Origin: Sanguibacter suarezii NBRC 16159
GTDB lineage: Bacteria > Actinomycetota > Actinomycetes > Actinomycetales > Cellulomonadaceae
NCBI RefSeq assembly: GCF_001552735.1
Contig: NZ_BCRT01000016.1
Coordinates: 248,001-312,000, forward strand
Direction: 5' to 3'
DNA length: 64,000 bases
Part shown: piece after piece, positions 25,852 to 34,494 of the stretch
Layout: each line of letters begins with the position of its first letter
Numbering within the stretch: the stretch's first letter is position 1
Notes under the pieces: generated by a model
Told to the model about the DNA's origin: nothing
Database searches by the model: none
Seen by the model: the letters and a program-made list of their open reading frames with translations, nothing else
Program-made: the position numbers and the translations under genes

Positions 25852-26708
25852 TGGCGGATCACTTCACTACGACCTAACTCTTCTATCTGGGCGAACACGT
25901 CGGGGTGGGTGGTGTTCTCGGCGAGCCGGTTCGGTTTACCGGTCCCGTGGTAGTCGCTCGACCCCGTCATGATGAGGCCCAGCGACCGTGCGATCTCGGC
26001 GAGTCGCACCTGTTGTGCCTGACTATTGTCCCGGTGCCGGACCTCAAGTCCGACCAGGCCCGCGTCGGCCATCTCCTCGATGACCGTGTCAGGGACGACC
26101 CGGCCCCTCCCGTCGGCTCCCGGGTGGGCGAACACCGGCACGCCGCCGGCGTCGCGCACTGCGCGGATCACCTCGATGCCGTCGGGTGCCACGTGCGGCA
26201 CGTAGTACGGCGTGCCCGGGCGCAGGATCGAGGTGAAGGCGGCGGACCGGTCGGTCAGATATCCTAGCGCGACGAGAGCGTCGGCGATGTGCGGACGCCC
26301 GATGGTCGTTCCCGGCTCGGTCTGAGCCAGCACATCCTCCCAGGTGATCGCGTAGTCCCGGGAGAGGCGGTCGACCATGTGCCGGGCCCGTTCGGTCCGG
26401 GCGGCCTGGACCTCCGCGTTCTGGAGCACCAGCGCTTGGTGGGCCGGGTCGTGCAGGTAGCTGAGCAGGTGGACGCTGATCCCGTTGGAACGGGCCGAGA
26501 ACTCCGTCCCGGGCACCAGCACGACGCCGAGGCGGCGCGCCGCCGCACCGGCCTCGGCCCATCCTGCTGTCGTGTCATGGTCGGTGAGGGCGACGACGTC
26601 CACCCCTGCAGCGGCTGCCGCGGCGACGAGTCCCGCGGGACTATCCGTGCCGTCAGAGGCGTTGGAGTGGGTGTGGAGGTCGATCACGAGGTCGCGAGGC
26701 ACACCCAC
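25848..26708 (-). CDS. PHP-domain phosphoesterase
   Basis: This 286-residue protein is a PHP-type metal-dependent phosphoesterase. Metal-binding motifs are DLHTHSNASDG near residue 11, ALTDHDTT near 42, FAHPGADG near 196 and GSSDYHG near 255, the full set of the family. In related enzymes the substrates are nucleotides or histidinol phosphate; here it is unknown. Three close GTG starts exist (26708, 26702, 26687). TACAGT at 26714-26709 lies six bases before the 26702 GTG, which may be the true leaderless start. It overlaps marC by four bases. Confidence 0.88.
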   Translation of the reverse strand: MGVPRDLVIDLHTHSNASDGTDSPAGLVAAAAAAGVDVVALTDHDTTAGWAEAGAAARRLGVVLVPGTEFSARSNGISVHLLSYLHDPAHQALVLQNAEVQAARTERARHMVDRLSRDYAITWEDVLAQTEPGTTIGRPHIADALVALGYLTDRSAAFTSILRPGTPYYVPHVAPDGIEVIRAVRDAGGVPVFAHPGADGRGRVVPDTVIEEMADAGLVGLEVRHRDNSQAQQVRLAEIARSLGLIMTGSSDYHGTGKPNRLAENTTHPDVFAQIEELGRSEVIRQ

Positions 26709-26829
26709 ACTGTACTTTCACGGCACTCGCTCAGGGCTGTCGCCACCGCACACGCGGCGCGTGCGACCCTCGGAATCGGCCAGCTCCCTCTGAGCCCTCT
26801 CCTGCCCCTCTCCTGACAAGGCGGTACTT

Positions 26830-27651
26830 GTGAAGCGTCCTGCTCTCGTGTTCATCCATGGTGTCCGCAGCTCCAGCGCGCTCTGGGACGCCCAGCTGCG
26901 TGCAGCGCGCGCGGCCGGCTACGAGGCCGTCGCCGTCGACCTGCCCGGCCACGGCGAGCGCCGGGACGAGCGTTTCACCCTCGACACCGCCTTCTCCGTG
27001 ATCGACGACGCGATCGCCTCGATCGGCGACGGCACCAGCCCGGTCGTGCTCGTGGGACTCTCTCTCGGCGGGTACGTCACCCTCGAGTACGCCGCCCGCC
27101 AGCCCGAGCGGCTCGCCGGCGTCATCGCCTCGGCCTGCAGCTGCGACCCCAAGGGCAAGCCGGTGCGGATGTACGGGCAGGTGGCCCACCACGTGAGCCG
27201 TGCCGTGGGCACCGCGCGGACGTGGATGGGGCGATGGACCCCTGCGCTCCTGCCGCACCTGACCGGCCGCCGGCTCCAGGTCGACGGGTCCACGGCACCC
27301 TTCCGACCCGGCTGGGACGTGGTGACCGACATGCTCGGCCAGCTCGCCGGCCGGTCCTCGATCGAGAACCTCAAGCAGATCACCGTCCCGATCTGGCTCG
27401 TCAACGGCAAGCGCGACCACCTCCGCCTGGAGGAGCGCAAGTACCTCGCGGCGGTGCCGACCTCCCAGCTCGTGGTCATCCCCGGAGCCGGTCACGACGT
27501 GAGCTTCGAGGCACCCGAGGAGTTCAACCGGGTGATGCTCGGCGTGCTGGAGGATATCGAGCACGAGCGTGCCGTCCTCCCGGCGGCGTCGTCGACCTCG
27601 CCGACCTCCGCATCGGGCGTCACGACTGTGGCCCTGGCGCGCGGGGTGTGA
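26830..27651 (+). CDS. Alpha/beta hydrolase
   Basis: This 273-residue protein has the alpha/beta-hydrolase fold: the oxyanion segment FIHGVRSSSALWDAQL near residue 8, the nucleophile elbow GLSLGGYV (Ser near 79), the acid in a GKRDHL segment near 197 and the catalytic His in GAGHDVSFE near 223. There is no signal peptide. The GTG start at 26830 follows AAGGCGG. It lies ten bases before the aminopeptidase P gene and probably shares its transcript. Substrate and pathway are not visible. Confidence 0.87.
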   Translation: MKRPALVFIHGVRSSSALWDAQLRAARAAGYEAVAVDLPGHGERRDERFTLDTAFSVIDDAIASIGDGTSPVVLVGLSLGGYVTLEYAARQPERLAGVIASACSCDPKGKPVRMYGQVAHHVSRAVGTARTWMGRWTPALLPHLTGRRLQVDGSTAPFRPGWDVVTDMLGQLAGRSSIENLKQITVPIWLVNGKRDHLRLEERKYLAAVPTSQLVVIPGAGHDVSFEAPEEFNRVMLGVLEDIEHERAVLPAASSTSPTSASGVTTVALARGV

Positions 27652-27661
27652 AGATGGACGC

Positions 27662-29200
27662 ATGAACGACCAGACCTCTCCCCTGACCACTCTCGCCTCC
27701 GAGACGACCCCCGACGCCCAGCCCCTCGCCGACCGCGGGGAGAACCGGTCCCAGCGACCGTCGTCCCCGGCGTTCCGCGACTTCATCACGAGCAGCTGGG
27801 CTCCGCGCGCGGCCTCGACCGTCGTCCCCAGCCCCGCCGCGGAGTACACCGCCGCACGGCGCGCAGCGCTGTCGGACGCCTTCCCCGGTGACCGCCTCAT
27901 CATCCCCGCGGGCACGCTCAAGCAGCGGTCCAACGACACCGACTACCGGTTCCGTCCGCACTCGGCCTTCGCCCACCTCACCGGTCTGGGCACCGACCAG
28001 GAGCCCGACGCCGTGCTGGTGCTCGAGCCGTCGGCCGCCGGCGGCCACGACGCGGTGCTCTACGTGCGCCCGCTCGCCGAGCGTGACACCGAGGAGTTCT
28101 ACGCCGACTCCCGCTACGGAGAGTTCTGGGTGGGCGCCCGCCCGTCCCTCGACGACGTCACGACGCTGACCGGCATCCAGGCCGCGCACGTCGACTCCCT
28201 CGCCGACGCGCTCGCCCGCGACGTCGACACCGTGCGTCTGCGCGTGGTCTCCGAGGCCGACGACACCGTCGCCGCCCTCGTGGAGTCGCTGCGCGCCGAG
28301 GCCGAGACCGACGCCGAGGCCGCCGCCTACGACGACCTCGACGCCGAGCTGGCCGAGGCCCTGTCCGAGCTGCGCCTCATCAAGGACGACTACGAGATCG
28401 CCCAGATGCGCGAGGCCGTGGCTGCCACGATCGACGGCTTCGCCAAGGTGGTGCCTGCGCTGCCCACGGCCACCGGTCACCGCCGCGGCGAGCGCGTCGT
28501 GGAGACGACCTTCGACGCGCACGCGCGCCTCGAGGGCAACACCGTGGGCTACGAGACCATCGCGGCCTCGGGCGAGCACGCCACGATCCTGCACTGGATC
28601 CGCAACGACGGCCAGGTCCGCGACGGCGACCTCATCCTGCTCGACGCGGGCGTCGAGGTCGACTCCCTCTACACCGCGGACATCACCCGCACCCTCCCGG
28701 TGAGCGGGCGCTACACCGACGTCCAGCGCATGGTCTACCAGGCCGTGCTCGACGCGGCGGACGCCGCCTTCGCCGTCGCCCGTCCGGGGACTCGGTTCTC
28801 CGACGTGCACGCCGCGGCGATGGAGGTCATCGCCGACCGTCTCGCCGACTGGGGCCTGCTGCCCGGCACGGCTGAGGAGTCCCTCGCCCCCGAGGGACAG
28901 TTCCACCGCCGGTGGATGGTCCACGGCACGAGCCACCACCTGGGCCTCGACGTGCACGACTGCGCCCAGGCCCGCCGCGAGATGTACCTCGAGGCACGCC
29001 TGGAGCCGGGCATGATCTTCACCATCGAGCCGGGGCTGTACTTCAAGAGCGACGACCTCTCGGTGCCCGAGGAGTTCCGCGGGATCGGCGTGCGCATCGA
29101 GGACGACGTCCTCATCACCGCTGACGGCAACGAGAACCTCTCCGCTGCGCTCCCCCGCCGCCCGGAGGAGATCGAGGCCTGGATGGCCTCGCTCCGCTGA
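27662..29200 (+). CDS. pepP: Xaa-Pro aminopeptidase (aminopeptidase P, M24B)
   Basis: This 512-residue enzyme removes an N-terminal residue preceding proline. It has the aminopeptidase-P N-domain (about 60-190; YRFRPHSAFAHLTGL) and a pita-bread catalytic domain with metal ligands in LLDAGVEVDSLYTADITRT (two Asp), the HGTSHHLGLDVHD segment (His), TIEPGLYF (Glu) and GIGVRIEDD (Glu). The ATG at 27662 is chosen because longer readings run into the upstream hydrolase. No signal peptide is present. A hairpin terminator follows. Confidence 0.93.
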   Translation: MNDQTSPLTTLASETTPDAQPLADRGENRSQRPSSPAFRDFITSSWAPRAASTVVPSPAAEYTAARRAALSDAFPGDRLIIPAGTLKQRSNDTDYRFRPHSAFAHLTGLGTDQEPDAVLVLEPSAAGGHDAVLYVRPLAERDTEEFYADSRYGEFWVGARPSLDDVTTLTGIQAAHVDSLADALARDVDTVRLRVVSEADDTVAALVESLRAEAETDAEAAAYDDLDAELAEALSELRLIKDDYEIAQMREAVAATIDGFAKVVPALPTATGHRRGERVVETTFDAHARLEGNTVGYETIAASGEHATILHWIRNDGQVRDGDLILLDAGVEVDSLYTADITRTLPVSGRYTDVQRMVYQAVLDAADAAFAVARPGTRFSDVHAAAMEVIADRLADWGLLPGTAEESLAPEGQFHRRWMVHGTSHHLGLDVHDCAQARREMYLEARLEPGMIFTIEPGLYFKSDDLSVPEEFRGIGVRIEDDVLITADGNENLSAALPRRPEEIEAWMASLR

Positions 29201-29206
29201 CGGCAG

Positions 29207-29246
29207 GTCCTGGCCCGCCGAGCGCAGACGCTCAGCGGGCCAGGAC
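29207..29246. terminator. Bidirectional hairpin terminator
   Basis: GTCCTGGCCCGC pairs perfectly with GCGGGCCAGGAC, and after one mismatch the inner GAGCG and CGCTC extend the stem around a CAGA loop. It lies between the convergent pepP and stress-protein genes. Confidence 0.8.
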
Positions 29247-29257
29247 GACCGCTCCGC

Positions 29258-29995
29258 TCAGGACGAGGGCGGCGTCGGGGTCTGGTTGGGGTACTGCGGC
29301 TTGCCGTCGACCACCCGCACCCCGTACTTGGGCTCACCGGGCGGCGTCTTGGCAGCCGGAGGCGTCGCAGCGGGCTGCGCCGGTGCACCAGGCGCCCCCG
29401 CGCCCGGCTGGACCGGGGCCGCGGGCTGAACCGGGACGGTCGGCTGGACCGGGGCGCCGGGGTAGGGCGCTCCCGGGTAGGACACCGGCTGGTTGACGGG
29501 CACATAGCCGATGAGGTTCTTCTCCCGCAGGATGCGCACGGCCTCGCCGGCACGCTCGCTCGCGCAGAGCAGCCCGTAGGACGTCGCCACGATCTGGCTG
29601 GCGGAGGTGAAGTCCCGCTTGCCGCGGGTCATCGAGTAGGACAGCACGGAGAACAGCAGACCGAAGCCTGCACCGATGCCGACGGCCACGAAGATGGGCA
29701 TCGGCGTCCCGGTCCCGCCGCCGAACAACGACAGCACGAGGCCGACGAAGAGCCCGAACCACGCTCCGGAGGCCAAGCCGGCCGCGGCCACCCGGGAGTA
29801 GGTCAGCCGACCGGTGACACGCTCGACCATCTTCAGGTCGGTTCCCACGATGGTCACGTGCTGGACCGCGAAACCTGCCGAGGACAGCGCCTCGACCGCC
29901 TTCTGAGCCTCGAGGTACGTCGAGTAGGAGGCGATCAGGTCGCCGCGCGGGAGGGTGGGCAGCTTCGGTGCGACGTTCTGGCGGGGCATGCTCAT
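29258..29995 (-). CDS. General stress protein (YflT/GspM-like domain) with Pro-rich tail
   Basis: This 245-residue protein has a YflT-type stress-protein domain (about 18-60, LIASYSTYLEAQKAVEAL), a Gly-rich pair of transmembrane segments (about 75-120), a short soluble part and a long Pro/Ala/Gln-rich tail with repeated PVQP units (about 170-225), ending in a KYGVRVVDGKPQYP segment. The hairpin membrane anchor and flexible tail are typical of actinobacterial members. Two ATGs at 29995 and 29989 are possible starts. It is divergent from the MgtE-N/CBS gene. Its function is unknown. Confidence 0.8.
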   Translation of the reverse strand: MSMPRQNVAPKLPTLPRGDLIASYSTYLEAQKAVEALSSAGFAVQHVTIVGTDLKMVERVTGRLTYSRVAAAGLASGAWFGLFVGLVLSLFGGGTGTPMPIFVAVGIGAGFGLLFSVLSYSMTRGKRDFTSASQIVATSYGLLCASERAGEAVRILREKNLIGYVPVNQPVSYPGAPYPGAPVQPTVPVQPAAPVQPGAGAPGAPAQPAATPPAAKTPPGEPKYGVRVVDGKPQYPNQTPTPPSS

Positions 29996-30097
29996 ATCTC
30001 ATTCTCGCCCACCTGCCCAGAACCCGCCAGGCTCCGGATCTGTGACCTTCACCTGCACAAACAGTGCGGGGCGCATGCCAGGAGGCGGACCAGTGCG

Positions 30098-30103
30098 TAG
30101 GCT
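30098..30103 (+). promoter_or_regulatory. -10 box TAGGCT of a probable leaderless mRNA
   Basis: TAGGCT ends six bases before the GTG at 30110. No ribosome-binding site intervenes. Confidence 0.5.
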
Positions 30104-30109
30104 TACGGC

Positions 30110-31393
30110 GTGAGCAGCGCCGGAACTCAAGTCTTTGTCGCGCGCCTCGCCGGGACCATGGTCTTCGATCCGATCGGCGACCAGGTAGGGCGGGTGCGCG
30201 ACGTCGTCATCCTCATGGGGTCCAAAGGTGCCCCGCGGGCGGTCGGCCTCGTCGTCGAGGTGCCTGGCCGCCGCCGCGTCTTCCTGCCGTTGACGCGCGT
30301 CACGAGCATCGACTCCGGGCAGGTCATCAGCACCGGCCTGCTCAACATGCGACGCTTCGAGCAGCGAGCGCTGGAGACCTTGGCGGTGGGCGAGCTGCTG
30401 GACCGCACGGTCGAGATGGCCGACGGCTCGGGCAAGGCCACCATCGAAGACCTGGCCATCGAGAAGCAGCGCACGGGCGACTGGCGGGTCAACAAGCTGT
30501 TCATCCGCCGCGCCCCTGAGGGCAAGTCCACCCTCGGCCTGCGCCGTCGCGGCCACACCCAGGTCGTCGACCTCGACGCGGTGACCGGCCTGGCTGACAC
30601 CGCCGCCTCTCAGGGCGCCGCCCAGCTGCTGGCCGCCTACGACGACCTCAAGCCCGCCGCTCTCGCCGACGTGCTGCACGAGCTGGGCGAGAACCGCCGG
30701 CTCGAGGTCGCCACCGCCCTGGACAACGAGCGCCTCGCAGACGTCCTCGAGGAGCTCCCCGGCGACGACCAGGTCTCGATCCTGTCCTCCCTGGACAACG
30801 ACCGCGCCGCCGACGTCCTGGAGGCCATGCAGCCCGACGACGCCGCGGACCTCCTGCACGAGCTGCCCGACGCCCAGGCCGCCGAGCTGCTCGGCCTCAT
30901 GGAGCCCGACGAGGCCAAGGACGTGCGCCGGCTGCTCGCCTACGACGAGAACACCGCCGGCGGCATGATGACCACCGAGCCCGTGGTCCTGTCCCCCGAA
31001 ACGTCCATCGCCGCCGCGATGGCCCACATCCGCCGGGCGGACCTGTCCCCCGCGCTCGCGTCCATGGTCTTCGTCGTGCGCCCGCCGCTGGAGACGCCCA
31101 CCGGGCGCTTCCTCGGCGTCGTGCACTTCCAGAAGATGCTGCGCGAGCCGCCGCACGAGCCGCTGGGCTCGGTGCTCGACTCCGACGTCGAGCACGTGCG
31201 CACCGACGCACCGCTGGGGAACGTGGCCCGTCTGCTCGCCGCCTACAACCTGCTCGCTCTCCCGGTGCTCGACGCCGAACGCCGCCTCGTGGGGGTGGTC
31301 AGCGTCGACGACGCCCTCGACCACATGCTCCCCGAGGACTGGCGCGAGAGCGACGACTCCGACAGCACCCTCGAAGGAGGACCGCGTGGCTGA
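30110..31393 (+). CDS. Soluble MgtE-N/CBS domain protein with PRC-barrel-like N-terminus
   Basis: This 427-residue protein carries a PRC-barrel-like region (about 15-95, FDPIGDQVGRVRDVVI), an MgtE N-terminal domain made of repeating helical units (about 170-280; DVLEELPGDDQ, LHELPDAQAAELL) and paired CBS domains (about 285-410; TTEPVVLSPETSI and the GVVSVDDALDHML end). It lacks the five membrane helices of true MgtE magnesium channels, so it is likely a regulatory or sensor protein. It overlaps the DUF1003 gene by eight bases, the order of Rv1232c-Rv1231c. A partner transporter is not visible here. Confidence 0.85.
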   Translation: MSSAGTQVFVARLAGTMVFDPIGDQVGRVRDVVILMGSKGAPRAVGLVVEVPGRRRVFLPLTRVTSIDSGQVISTGLLNMRRFEQRALETLAVGELLDRTVEMADGSGKATIEDLAIEKQRTGDWRVNKLFIRRAPEGKSTLGLRRRGHTQVVDLDAVTGLADTAASQGAAQLLAAYDDLKPAALADVLHELGENRRLEVATALDNERLADVLEELPGDDQVSILSSLDNDRAADVLEAMQPDDAADLLHELPDAQAAELLGLMEPDEAKDVRRLLAYDENTAGGMMTTEPVVLSPETSIAAAMAHIRRADLSPALASMVFVVRPPLETPTGRFLGVVHFQKMLREPPHEPLGSVLDSDVEHVRTDAPLGNVARLLAAYNLLALPVLDAERRLVGVVSVDDALDHMLPEDWRESDDSDSTLEGGPRG

Positions 31394-31949
31394 CCGCCTG
31401 GACACCCCCAAAGAGGCCAAGCGGTCCCTCCTGCCGACCATCAGGATCGAGCCGGACGACTTCGGCCGGACCGCTGAGCGCATCGCCCGGTTCATGGGCA
31501 CGCCGCGGTTTCTGCTGTACATGACGGTGTTCTGCATCGTGTGGCTGGCCTGGAACGTGTGGGGACCGGAGAGCCTGCAGTTCGACTCCGCGGCGCTCGG
31601 CTTCACCGCGCTGACCCTCATGCTCTCCCTGCAGGCCTCCTACTCGGCGCCGCTCATCCTGCTGGCTCAGAACCGCCAGACCGACCGCGACCGCGTCACC
31701 GCCGAGCAGGACCGCCAGCTCGGTGAGCGCAACCTCGCCGACACCGAGTACCTGGCCCGGGAGATGGCGGCGCTGCGCATCGCGCTGAGCGAGGTCGCCA
31801 CCCGTGACTTCGTGCGGTCGGAGATCCGCAACCTGCTCGAGGAGATCGCCCTCAAGGACTCCGCACGCGACGCGGAACGAGAAGCTGAGCGTGAGGCCGA
31901 ACGCGAGGCGGAACGCGCAGACAGAGAACGCGACGCCGCTCAGGAGTGA
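31386..31949 (+). CDS. DUF1003 membrane protein
   Basis: This 187-residue protein has two transmembrane helices (about 45-65 and 75-97) separated by a short loop, then a charged coiled-coil tail ending in repeats of Glu-Arg-Glu-Ala. The motif VFCIVWLAWNVW and the LQASYSAPLILLAQNRQ segment are typical of DUF1003. GAAGGAGG precedes the GTG start, which lies inside the end of the MgtE-N/CBS gene, so the two are translationally coupled. It probably works with that protein at the membrane; no activity is known. Confidence 0.88.
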   Translation: MADRLDTPKEAKRSLLPTIRIEPDDFGRTAERIARFMGTPRFLLYMTVFCIVWLAWNVWGPESLQFDSAALGFTALTLMLSLQASYSAPLILLAQNRQTDRDRVTAEQDRQLGERNLADTEYLAREMAALRIALSEVATRDFVRSEIRNLLEEIALKDSARDAEREAEREAEREAERADRERDAAQE

Positions 31950-32008
31950 GTGCCCCCTCCCCGGGCGACTGCTGACCAAGGTCATGCCTCCTTCCTCGCG
32001 GCCCTGCG

Positions 32009-32014
32009 TAGGAT
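32009..32014 (+). promoter_or_regulatory. -10 box TAGGAT of a probable leaderless mRNA
   Basis: TAGGAT ends six bases before the ATG at 32021. Confidence 0.5.
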
Positions 32015-32020
32015 GGCGGC

Positions 32021-33190
32021 ATGGCTGACTTCCCCCTCACCGTTGACCTCCCCGCGCTCGAGACCGCCGTCCGGGAGGCGCTCACCACGGTCATCGACCC
32101 GGAGATCCGCCGCCCGATCACCGAGCTCGGGATGGTGCGCTCGGTCGCCGTGCAGGAGATCGACGGGCGCCCGGGGACGGCGCGCGCCGTCGTCGGCATC
32201 GACCTGACCACGGCCGGGTGCCCGATGAAGTCCACGCTGACGACCGAGACCACCGCTGCGGCGCTGACGGTGCCGGGGATCGAGGAGGCATCCGTCGAGC
32301 TCGGGGTGATGAGCACCGAGCAGCGCCTGGGGCTGCGCACGATGCTGCGCGGCGGCACCGGGGCGCCGGAGATCCCCTTCTCCAAGCCCGACTCGCTGAC
32401 CAAGGTGTACGCGATCGCCTCCGGCAAGGGTGGCGTGGGGAAGTCGACCGTCACGGCAAACCTCGCCGCGGCGATGGCCGCGGACGGGCTCAAGGTCGGT
32501 GTGATCGACGCCGACATCTACGGCTTCTCCATCCCGCGCCTGCTGGGGGCGACCGGTCAGCCCACCAAGGTCGACACCATGCTGCTGCCGCCCATCGCGC
32601 ACGAGGTCAAGGTCGTCTCGATCGGCATGTTCGTGCCGGCCGGGCAGCCGGTCGTGTGGCGCGGACCGATGCTGCACCGCGCGCTCGAGCAGTTCCTCGC
32701 GGACGTGTTCTGGGGTGACCTGGACGTGCTGCTGCTCGACCTTCCCCCGGGCACCGGTGACATCGCCATCTCGGTGGGTCAGCTGCTGCCCAACAGCGAG
32801 ATCGTCGTGGTGACCACCCCGCAGGTGGCTGCCGCCGAGGTGGCTGAGAGGGCGGGTTCTGTCGCCGTGCAGACCAACCAGGGGCTCGTCGGAGTCATCG
32901 AGAACATGTCGTGGCTGGAGCAGGCGGACGGCACCCGTCTGGACCTCTTCGGCACCGGCGGCGGCGAGACGGTCGCCGAGAACCTCTCGACCCTGACCGG
33001 GACCTCGGTCCCGCTGCTCGGCCACATCCCCCTCGACGTGACGCTGCGCGAGGGCGGGGACGCGGGGATGCCCGTCGTGCTCAGCGACCCGACGTCGCCT
33101 GCTGCCCGCGCCCTCATCGAGATCTCCCGCACGCTCGCAGCGCGCGGGCGCGGCCTGGCTGGGCGCCGGCTGGGGCTCAGCGTGGTCTGA
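32021..33190 (+). CDS. mrp: Mrp/ApbC-family iron-sulfur cluster carrier ATPase
   Basis: This 389-residue protein has an N-terminal DUF59/MIP18-like domain (about 10-85, TTAGCPMKSTL) and a Mrp/NBP35 P-loop ATPase with the deviant Walker A GKGGVGKST near 134, DADIYGFSIPR near 165 and LDLPPGTGDI near 243. The family delivers Fe-S clusters. The C-terminal CxxC that bridges the cluster in many members is missing; the only cysteine is in the DUF59 domain. A leaderless promoter precedes the ATG. The gene follows DUF1003 as Rv1229c follows Rv1231c. Confidence 0.9.
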   Translation: MADFPLTVDLPALETAVREALTTVIDPEIRRPITELGMVRSVAVQEIDGRPGTARAVVGIDLTTAGCPMKSTLTTETTAAALTVPGIEEASVELGVMSTEQRLGLRTMLRGGTGAPEIPFSKPDSLTKVYAIASGKGGVGKSTVTANLAAAMAADGLKVGVIDADIYGFSIPRLLGATGQPTKVDTMLLPPIAHEVKVVSIGMFVPAGQPVVWRGPMLHRALEQFLADVFWGDLDVLLLDLPPGTGDIAISVGQLLPNSEIVVVTTPQVAAAEVAERAGSVAVQTNQGLVGVIENMSWLEQADGTRLDLFGTGGGETVAENLSTLTGTSVPLLGHIPLDVTLREGGDAGMPVVLSDPTSPAARALIEISRTLAARGRGLAGRRLGLSVV

Positions 33191-33227
33191 GCCTGGTCTG
33201 GGCATCGCCGCCGTCCGCTGGTCGGTG

Positions 33228-33257
33228 GATACACGGACGATCTTCGACATCTACTCT
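33228..33257 (+). promoter_or_regulatory. Promoter of lipoprotein 1, shared architecture with lipoprotein 2
   Basis: The -35 is GATACA (33228-33233), then an 18-bp spacer and -10 TACTCT (33252-33257). It lies within GGTGGATACACG-N22-TGTCGCA (33224-33264), which recurs with identical spacing before the second lipoprotein gene. Confidence 0.6.
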
Positions 33258-33323
33258 TGTCGCATGCGACGGGCATCCCGTCCATCTCGACCACAGCATC
33301 TGAGATGTCGAAGGAGACCGATC

Positions 33324-34307
33324 ATGGCCCGACCTCCCCTCCTGCACGCAGGGGCCGTTGCAGCCCTGGCAGGCTTGCTGACCCTCTCGGGATGCTCCGA
33401 CGACTCACAGCCGGAGGCAGCGGCAGGCGCGCCCGAGCACGGTCCGCTCACCGCGATGCTCGATGCAGCAACGGGCGACGTCGGACAGGAGGCTGACGCT
33501 CGGGACGACGCGACGATCGAGAACCTGATCGCGGAGTGCATGGCTGCGGAAGGTTTCGACTACACGCCCCTGGCCTCGCCGGACACGATCTTCTTCACCG
33601 ACGAGGACTACGCGAACGCCGACACCGAGAAGTGGGTCGCCGCGCACGGCTACGGCATGTACAAGGCCATGCAGGCTGCGGAGCACGCAGCTGACGGCGA
33701 GACGACGGCTGAGCCGGTCGACCCGAACGCCGGCTACGTCGCCTCGTTGTCCGAGAGCGAGGCTGCCGCCTACTACCTGGCTCTCTACGGCGACGCCGCG
33801 CAGACACTCCCCGACGAGGAGACCGGTGACCCTGGCTACTCGTGGGAAGACGCCGGCTGCACCGGAGCCGCAGACCACGAGGTCACGGGCGGGGCGGACG
33901 CCCTCACCGAGTTCGACGAGATCAACACGGCCATCATGGACCTGTACGCGAGCGTCCAAACAGATCCCCGGCTCGCCGACGTCGCGGCCGCGTGGTCCGA
34001 CTGCATGGCGGACAAGGGCTACCCCGGGCTCACGACCCCCGAGTCCGCCATGGAATCGGTGGGCGACTCCTGGGATGCCATCTACCACTGGGACGACCCG
34101 TCCTTCACCGAACCGTCGGACGAGGACATCGCTGAGTTCCGTGACCTCGAGATCGCGACTGCGACCACCGACCTCGCGTGCCAGCAGGAGGTCGGCTGGG
34201 ACACCGCGATGCAGGAGGTGCAGGTCGCCCTCGAGGAGAGCTTCCTCAAGGACAACAAGGCAGCCGTCGACGAGTACGTCGCCGCGCTCGAGTCCGCTCG
34301 CGGATAG
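33324..34307 (+). CDS. Secreted lipoprotein 1 of the export cassette
   Basis: This 327-residue protein has a short signal peptide ending in the lipobox LSGC (Cys near 23), so it should be lipid-anchored on the outer face of the membrane. The mature part is acidic and holds four further cysteines in AECM, GCTG, SDCM and ACQQ contexts, enough for two disulfides. Two segments, ECMAAEGFDYTP and DCMADKGY, look like an internal repeat. AAGGAG lies eight bases before the ATG at 33324. It is a paralogue of the next gene with all four cysteines kept. I do not recognise a characterised family; a role with the downstream exporter is inferred. Confidence 0.8.
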   Translation: MARPPLLHAGAVAALAGLLTLSGCSDDSQPEAAAGAPEHGPLTAMLDAATGDVGQEADARDDATIENLIAECMAAEGFDYTPLASPDTIFFTDEDYANADTEKWVAAHGYGMYKAMQAAEHAADGETTAEPVDPNAGYVASLSESEAAAYYLALYGDAAQTLPDEETGDPGYSWEDAGCTGAADHEVTGGADALTEFDEINTAIMDLYASVQTDPRLADVAAAWSDCMADKGYPGLTTPESAMESVGDSWDAIYHWDDPSFTEPSDEDIAEFRDLEIATATTDLACQQEVGWDTAMQEVQVALEESFLKDNKAAVDEYVAALESARG

Positions 34308-34390
34308 GCGTTCCCGCCTGCCAGAGCTGCCAGGTCAGCCGATCGGATGACTCTCTGATTCAGAACACGCTCGATGTCCACCTCTAGGTG

Positions 34391-34420
34391 GATACACGAG
34401 GTATTCACAACCTCTATGGT
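34391..34420 (+). promoter_or_regulatory. Promoter of lipoprotein 2 and the exporter genes
   Basis: The -35 is GATACA (34391-34396), then an 18-bp spacer and -10 TATGGT (34415-34420), within the same GGTGGATACACG-N22-TGTCGCA frame (34387-34427) as the promoter of lipoprotein 1. A palindrome CCACCTCTAGGTGG (34377-34390) abuts the -35 and may be an operator. Confidence 0.6.
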
Positions 34421-34494
34421 TGTCGCAGCAGCGCGCCGTCTCGTGCCGCTTTCAACCATTTCGTGCGTTGTTCGTCGAAGGAGATCCGCCGACC

